From: Botryococcus braunii
Taxonomy: Eukaryota > Chlorophyta > Trebouxiophyceae
Direction: 5' to 3'
Assembly (NCBI GenBank): GCA_002005505.1
Contig: KV908523.1
Location: 184,736 to 209,105, forward strand
DNA length: 24,370 nt
Positions within the stretch are counted from its first letter, which is position 1. Each line of letters starts with the position of its first letter. Position numbers and translations under genes: made by a program. Shown piece after piece: positions 18,557 to 24,370 of this stretch. The notes beneath the pieces were generated by a model. The model saw only the letters and a list, made by a program, of their open reading frames with translations. It had not been told where the DNA came from and did not search any database.

Positions 18557-19702
18557 TTAAGGCCATATAGTGCCTTCCTCAGTTTACACACTACTCTCGT
18601 ATTCCCATTCTCAAAACCTGGAGGTTGAGTCACAAATACTTCCTCCTCCAATTCCCCATTAAGAAAGGCAGTCTTGATATCCACCTGGTGGATCTCAAGA
18701 TTCTGTGTGGCAGCTACTGCCAGCACAGCCCTCCTTGCCCCATAACTGCTGGTGGGTGCAAATACCTCCCCAACATCTATCCCAGGGATCTGTCTACACC
18801 CTTGGGCAACTAATCTCGCTTTGAAGCGAGTAACATTCCCATGTGCATCATTCTTAGTGGAGAAGATCCAATGGACAGGAATAACTTTCTGTCCATGTGG
18901 CCTGTCCACATCTTCTAGTACCTCATGGGTATCAAGGGAATCCATCTCTTCCCTCATTGCTTGTTGCCAAAAATCCCACTGAGGGGAGCGTTGCGCTTCC
19001 CTCAGGTTAGATGGCACATGAACCTTTCCCAGTTTAACATAAGGTACATTCTGTACCTTATGCTGGGACTCTGCAGTACTGTCAGCACTCCTGGGACTGT
19101 TGTCTTTTATATCCCTCTGATCCTGGTTCCCAAAATATGGTACATTTTGTACCTTATGCTGAGACCCGGCAGTACAGCCAGAACTGCCAGATCCCTTTCC
19201 AACTCTCTCTCTCTCTCTCGGACTACCAGACTCATGCGCTCCACCGTTACAATCTCTCACCTTTCTCAATGCAGATGGAAGCAGCAGCTCTCTCTCTCTC
19301 TCTCTTGGACTCACACCTGGGTACACTACTCTGACTTTCCTGAGCTGCGCCTCTTGTGTCAGACTGCACCCCATAAGTATGATTGGCTCTCAGCTCAACT
19401 TGGCTGCATGCTTCCCCTGCTGCTGGCACTTCTGGCCCACTACTCTCCTCGCTAACATCTTCTCCAAGCATGGCCTCCCCTGTCTCAACCTGCCTCTGCA
19501 AATCAGGGAGACCTACCAAGGGTGGCTCACTCACAAGTACCTGGCCTGAGCCAGGGTCATGCATGGGGACCCCTACTGAGTCCCTCCTAGCTTGGCGCTG
19601 TTCATAGCGCTGATCCCTTGTGAGGGTGGTTCCTGGGGGAAGTTTATGTGGAGACTTCCCCTGGACCCTGACCCCCTCCTGCATCTTCTGCAGTTTGTCC
19701 AA
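18526..19702 (-). pseudogene. Copia pol: IN-RT linker and RT N-terminal part
   Basis: From about 19374 one frame encodes the start of the copia RT (WDFWQQAMREEMDSLDTHE, VPVHWIFSTKND, and QVDIKTAFLNGELEEEVFV, which contains the first catalytic Asp). 19702-19375 is the low-complexity linker in a different frame. The linker contains two (CT)n tracts (19203-19219 and 19288-19305) coding for Arg-Glu runs, and two copies of a segment encoding SQHKVQNVPY. At least one frameshift lies near 19340-19375. Confidence 0.75.
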
Positions 19703-19715
19703 TTGCGATTGCGCT

Positions 19716-20412
19716 TCAGCACCCCCCCCGAGCTAAATTTTGAAGATGTCCCAGCACTGACCATGACTGCTGTGAGGTTCCTGAGGTGGCAAGAGAGCCA
19801 TCCTGGCTGGTGGGAGCTCCAGCCACAGGTCCGACTGAGCTTCTCAACCTGCTGTGGTCCTCTGGAGAGCTGGCAGTGGTAGCAGGAGATCCAGTGGGCT
19901 CTCGCTCCACCACTGGGTCATCCTCTGCTTCCCAAAAATTCACGGGAATGGCTGTTGGTGAGCCAGGGACATTGGAATTGCCTCCCCTGCCATGCGAGGA
20001 TGCTCCTGAGAGCCATTGAGGGGATCCAGGTTGCACCTTAGACATACCCACTCTCTCACCACCTCTCAAATGCTCAAGAAATGTAACATCCCTGCTCTCT
20101 TTCCATACACCATTGCCTACGTACACTCTATAGGCCTTAGACTGTGGGCAATACCCAGTGAACATGCCTGGAATGGCTTTGGTTCAAATACAGACCGCTG
20201 ACCTGGGGGTATGTGAACATGTGCTACACAGCCCCAAGTGCGCAAGGAAGCAACATCAGGCTTTACCCCATAGAACATCTCAGTAGGGGTCAGAGGCAGC
20301 CTGTGGTGGGGCCCACGTTGTAAAGCAGGGTGGCAGACTCCAGTGCCTCCTTCCACAAGGAAGGGTCTGCTGCAACGTGCACCAACAGGGTCCTTGTGCG
20401 CTCCTTCAGAGT
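19716..20412 (-). pseudogene. Copia pol: integrase C-terminal part
   Basis: Recognisable copia integrase sequence continues after the stop at 20413 (TLKERTRTLL, LYN, then RGPHHRLPLTPTEMFYGVKPDV, LRTWGCVAHVHIP, FEPK, GYCPQSKAYRVYVGN). It lies in three successive frames, so there are shifts near 20315 and 20160. The tail is Ser/Pro/Gly-rich and ends at a G8 run near 19727, where another shift occurs. Confidence 0.75.
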
Positions 20413-20757
20413 TCAATTCATGCGCTCAGCAAGTCCATTTTGCTGAGGCGTGGATGGAGCTGAGGTCTCCATTTTAGTGCCCTGCTGAGCACAAAAGTCT
20501 TTGAACTGCTGATTCAAAAATTCTGTCCCTCTATCAGATCTCACACACTTCACCACTTTCGCATCAAATGTCTGCCAGTACTTCAAAAGCTCAATGAGTG
20601 CCTTAGGAATGGCTTCTTTTGATTTCACTGCCAAGGAGGCTACCAAATGAGATTTTTCGTCTGCCACAGTGACCCAAAACCGCTCTCCTATGATGGCAGT
20701 TGGTGTGATGGGCCCCACAGTATCCACGTGCACTCGATCTAACACACTCTCTGCAGG
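20413..20757 (-). pseudogene. Copia pol: integrase catalytic core
   Basis: The D,D-35-E core is visible: Asp in RVHVDTVGP, Asp in CVRSDRGTEF, and Glu in PQQNGLAERMN. This domain joins the cDNA ends to host DNA. The segment is bounded by in-frame TGA codons at 20758-20760 and 20413-20415. The second follows ERMN, where copia integrases normally have Arg, so a CGA-to-TGA change is likely. Confidence 0.85.
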
Positions 20758-21540
20758 TCAAGATGAAGATGGAAAGGGGGGGCGAGAATACTTCCCTTGT
20801 ATGCATGACTCACACTGGGGGGGACACTCTGAGCATGGAGCAAGGGACACATGGATCCCAGTTACCAGATCTTCGTTGTCCAACCTTGTCATGTTCTTAA
20901 CCCCAGGATGGCCCAACCTTGCATGCCACAGTAGTCTATCTATACACACATGCCCTTTCCTAGCATGGTACGTGGCAGCATGAGAACTGGACTGTGGCTG
21001 CGCAGCATGCTGGCTCTTTGCTGGACATACCCATTCTAAAAAGAACAGCCCTCGCTCTCTGGGTATCTGACGAGACCAGCCTGCTGGGCCTTTCATGGTC
21101 GTGTACCCACCTGCACTATCAGTGAGGAATGATGCTCCATCCTGAATGGCTCCTGTGACAGAAATCAGATTAGTGTGTGCAGTGGGCACACACTGCACAT
21201 TATGTAACCAGAACACCTCTTGTCTGGCATTGACCAGACACACAGACCCAGTTGCAACTATCCCTCCTTTGGCGTCAGAAGTGGCCAAGTGAAGAGGGAG
21301 GGGTTGGGCATGCATGACTGGGTTGTGCAATAACGACAGATCATTTACAAGGTGCACCGATGCACCACTATCTATCAACCACGAGGTACTGCAAGCCCCA
21401 TGAGACGTAGGGGTAAGGACATTCAAAGAAACGAACATAGGCTCACCAGCACCTGGAGGAGGTGGTGGTGGGAGATGCCAGCCTGGGAAGAAATGCTGGC
21501 ATGGGAAGATAGTAGACACAGATCCAGCAGCATGCATGAG
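20758..21540 (-). pseudogene. Copia pol: protease and integrase zinc-binding region
   Basis: The retropepsin active site is in STSWLIDSGASVHLVND. Downstream comes the GAG-pre-integrase region with an HHCC pattern: LLWHARLGHPG, then CSECPPQCESCIQGK. The frame is open to a TGA at 20758-20760. It is out of frame with gag; the crossing lies somewhere in 21430-21600, so it may be a natural frameshift site or a mutation. Confidence 0.8.
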
Positions 21541-22376
21541 GTTGACATATGTGAGGTTGACACGGGAGGGCCTCCTCTGGATTGGCCAGCATCCCACCAG
21601 CTGGTTTGTTGCTGAGGAGCTCCAGGGCCCCACCATGCAGCCGGGCCAGCACTTGCAGCCTGCATTGTGCCTTGCAGGGCTTGCAGCCTCTTCAGATCCA
21701 GACACTCGCCCCAGAAATGTCCCTTCCTCTTACAGAAGTGACACGCCAGCTCCTCCTTTGGCCTCCTGCCACGTCCAGGCCCTCGCCCCCTGCCTCCAGC
21801 GTTGTGAGCAGAAGGACCATAAGGGGCCTAACTATCAGCAGGTGCTCCAGCTCCCACTCCTGGTGCTGCTCCAGCGCCCGGTGCAGCTCCAGCGCCTTGA
21901 GGAGGCCCAAGGATTCCACCCTGAGCTAGTACGGCTGCTGCTGCTGCAGCCACAACTGCTGCAGCTAATGCTGTGACATGCACTGACTCTGCCAAAGGAA
22001 GATCCTGGTACTCCAAGTTCTCAATGGAAGTGAGGATCGTCTCCAGCATGTTGTAGGGGTCTGACTTGGCAGAGGTAATCGCCTAGGCATCGTTCTGCAA
22101 GACTGCAGGTAGCCCCTTGTACATATACTTGCAGATCTGGCGGTCGCCCAGCTGATTGTTGTTGGCTTCCAGGGAGGCAGCAATACTGATGACCCGGTGG
22201 CACCATTCTTGCACTGTCTCTCCCTTCACCATGCCTTGTTTGAGTGTCTTGATCCACTTCTCATTTATTTCCCTGTCCTTCCCTCCAGTGCAGCGATCTG
22301 CCATCCACTGAATGAAGTCAAACGCGCTCTCCCGCTGCTTAACTTCGTCCCGCTGCCACATGGGTGGGATAGACTG
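21541..22376 (-). pseudogene. Copia gag with zinc knuckle, two in-frame TAG stops
   Basis: One frame carries the UBN2/retrotran-gag type domain (MWQRDEVKQRESAFDF at the 22361 end, then GETVQEWCHRVISIAA), an Ala/Gly-rich spacer and a CCHC knuckle, CHFCKRKGHFWGEC (CX2CX4HX4C), at about 21705-21745. It is interrupted by TAG at 22083-22085 and at about 21828-21830 without loss of frame. The 5' end is cut at 22376, where the sequence turns back into the inverted chimeric segment. Gag normally forms the particle and binds RNA. Confidence 0.8.
22136..22240 (-). repeat. 105-bp perfect inverted repeat, left arm
   Basis: Lies within gag and is identical, inverted, to 22377-22481. The 136-bp spacer between the arms is ordinary upstream gag sequence. 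Confidence 0.95.
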
Positions 22377-22782
22377 AACAAGGCATGGTGAAGGGAGAGA
22401 CAGTGCAAGAATGGTGCCACCGGGTCATCAGTATTGCTGCCTCCCTGGAAGCCAACAACAATCAGCTGGGCGACCGCCAGACCCTGAATGACAAGTTGAG
22501 TGTCATGGGGTATAGTGTCTGCAAGAGTGATGCAGGTGTGTACATCAGGAGGGCCCCTGATGGCAACCTGTCATTCATTTTGGTCTATGTAGATGACCTC
22601 CTCATTGTTGCTCGAGTGATCTCAGAGATTGATGACCTCTCTCTCCTGTACCATTCATGATCTAGGAGAGGTGCATGATTTTTTGGGATGTCAGGTTCTT
22701 AGAAATAGAGATGAGGGTACTATTTCTATGAGCTGTACTCCCAAGATTGATGCTCTTGTGGGTAATGATGTGCGTGTGGTTG
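22377..22782 (+). pseudogene. Chimeric gag-RT copia fragment in inverted orientation
   Basis: 22377-22481 is a gag piece identical to the left arm. It joins in frame at a shared AGA to RT sequence (TLNDKLSVMGYSVCK ... YVDDLLIVARV) matching 18531-18385 with one mismatch. A 16-bp filler at 22633-22648 replaces about 30 bp, then RT similarity resumes with one mismatch and a 15-bp deletion flanked by GTGG, and ends at GTGTGGTTG, where repeat B begins. The resulting plus-strand frame 22385-22660 is a fusion of gag and RT without protease or integrase. The near identity to the main copy suggests recent formation. Confidence 0.85.
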
Positions 22783-22994
22783 CATTGTGCTTCCGGATCC
22801 GTCTGCCAGGTTCATCATCTCATCGTGCTGATTGCAAAATGGCTGGGTTTGCAAAATTACAGGTCATGAATGCAATAACAACGTTGTTATAGTCAACTAA
22901 TCCTCCATTACTATAGGGAGTTTAAAACGACCCGGGCCTCAAACCCAATTGGTTAAGCTTCAAGTTATCTAATGTGTCAACGACCTAAACCCAG
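22774..22994 (+). repeat. Dispersed repeat B, copy 2
   Basis: Homologous to 5495-5723. Its first nine bases, GTGTGGTTG, are shared with the copia RT at the junction. It ends at CGACCTAAACCCAG, the same point as copy 1. Confidence 0.8.
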
Positions 22995-23216
22995 TAACTC
23001 TTTCTATTCTATGGGGGCCGATACAAAAGATGGAGCGAATACTATATCCGGCTCAGTGTTGTCAGGTCAAATTACGTGGTCTTTAGGCACAGCACTGTAC
23101 AGTACAGAACTAGTAACGGATATTCCGTACTTTACAGCAACTGCCCAAAACTGTTAAACATATACGATGCATCGTCTGACAAAAATGTCCTATATATGGC
23201 ATTTATATAAATTTAT

Positions 23217-23218
<2 letters not shown>
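22995..23218 (+). other. Unrecognised sequence with a 61-codon frame (22972-23157)
   Basis: The frame starts inside repeat B and continues with protein-like composition (GADTKDGANTISGSVLSGQ, then WSLGTALYSTELV) to TAA. I do not recognise it. It may be the remnant of an inserted gene or chance. Confidence 0.25.
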
Positions 23219-23792
<574 letters not shown>

Positions 23793-23826
23793 AGTAAACC
23801 GCTAGTAGTACTACTAGCGGTTTACT
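23793..23826. repeat. Perfect 34-bp palindrome
   Basis: Each 17-bp half reads AGTAAACCGCTAGTAGT from the outside, with no spacer. It heads a palindrome-rich block to about 23912 that includes TACTAGTA, AGCTATATAGCT and GTAGCT-G-AGCTAC. Confidence 0.95.
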
Positions 23827-24101
23827 AGTAGTTCTCAACTAGCTATATAGCTAAATGTGGCTGCTACCACTAGAGCTACTAGTATTGTGCTCGTAGCTGA
23901 GCTACTTTTAAACGTTAATATACGATAGCGTTAACTTCCATATTACCTACAGTAAATGCTATTGTCGTCGTGTTGTAATTAATTGTACCACTTAGGTTTG
24001 TACCAATCTTTGATACTGTATGCGCTTATTTACGCAATAGCTATATATACGGGCTTACAGAAGCGCTTATGTGCGTGTGTACATGTATATACATATATAT
24101 A
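23827..24101. other. No gene recognised
   Basis: AT-rich, with CTAGTAG-like and GTTAAC-like short inverted motifs between the two perfect palindromes. Confidence 0.4.
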
Positions 24102-24123
24102 GAAGTTTGATATATCAAACTTC
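24102..24123. repeat. Perfect 22-bp palindrome
   Basis: Half-site GAAGTTTGATA, no spacer. Confidence 0.95.
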
Positions 24124-24370
24124 AGTTTCGAAAGTCAATTCAGTCAGTGCCATGTACATTGGTATGTACACCGTTATGCCGGTCGACTGTGTTGTTCTAG
24201 TTTACAAAACCTTGCCATTGGAACCCGTGCCAACCCAATCTATTAAAATTCTTTGCAGACTGGCCTACAGGGAAGCTTTTAAATAGTAGGTTCCGCTGCT
24301 GTTGCAGCACGTGAACACGATTTCGTGAAACACCAGACAACACCAACCGGGTGTCGCGGCTCTGACCCAA
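24124..24370. other. No gene recognised at window end
   Basis: Contains the short inverted repeat CACGA/TCGTG near 24315 and a 17-bp block at 24330-24346 identical to 3700-3716. Confidence 0.35.

Larger units (their letters stand above)
16732..22376 (-). mobile_element. Decayed Ty1/copia retrotransposon lacking its 5' LTR
   Basis: The domain order gag-PR-IN-RT-RNase H defines the copia (Pseudoviridae) lineage. The 3' LTR and PPT are present; the primer-binding site and 5' LTR are absent because the element stops inside gag. It carries four in-frame nonsense codons and about five frameshifts, so it cannot move by itself. Confidence 0.85.

Noticed and set aside
24350..24370. Copia primer-binding site (GGCTCTGACCCAA resembles the complement of the initiator-tRNA site)
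   Set aside because: Partial match at the window edge with no LTR visible; not enough to call.

Overview
The window looks like nuclear DNA from a repeat-rich green-lineage eukaryote, probably a green or streptophyte alga or an early-diverging land plant; I cannot name the species. The clues are a plant-type Ty1/copia retrotransposon, several LINE families, an F-box gene with a probable GT-AG intron, degenerate CCCTAAA (plant-type telomere) motifs and long simple repeats. Nothing prokaryotic is visible: there are no operons, CRISPR arrays or rRNA genes.

Layout. 1-192: tail of an unidentified reading frame cut by the window edge. 719-3378 (minus): a LINE ('LINE C') with a reverse transcriptase, a zinc knuckle and a restriction-like (PD-D/E-XK) endonuclease, broken by one frameshift. 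3821-4717: a lone LTR of the copia family found further right, carrying a 172-bp nested insertion. 5495-7925: dispersed repeats B and A, telomere-like DNA, a 13-bp tandem repeat, simple repeats and A45/A30 tracts. 7946-9091 (minus): an F-box-like gene, the only likely host gene. 9092-10511: no recognisable gene. 10512-15406 (minus): 'LINE A', with both ORFs uninterrupted apart from the single TAG between them. 15406-16405 (plus): remnant of another LINE ('LINE B'), running into repeat A. 16732-22376 (minus): a copia element with its 3' LTR, polypurine tract, RNase H, RT, integrase, protease and gag, decayed by stops and frameshifts and lacking its 5' LTR. 22377-22782 (plus): an inverted chimeric gag-RT piece of the same family, forming a 105-bp perfect inverted repeat with the main gag and fused to a second copy of repeat B. 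23219-24123: an approximately 200-bp AT tract and a cluster of perfect palindromes.

How the parts relate. Most of the window is retroelements inserted beside or into one another. LINE A appears to be the youngest intact element. Its endonuclease/RT frame follows the ORF1 frame directly after one TAG, with no AUG before the first catalytic residue, so ORF2 expression probably needs readthrough or non-AUG reinitiation. The copia copy is dead. The three dispersed repeat families (LTR, A, B) each occur once in the left part and once in the right part, always in the same orientation.
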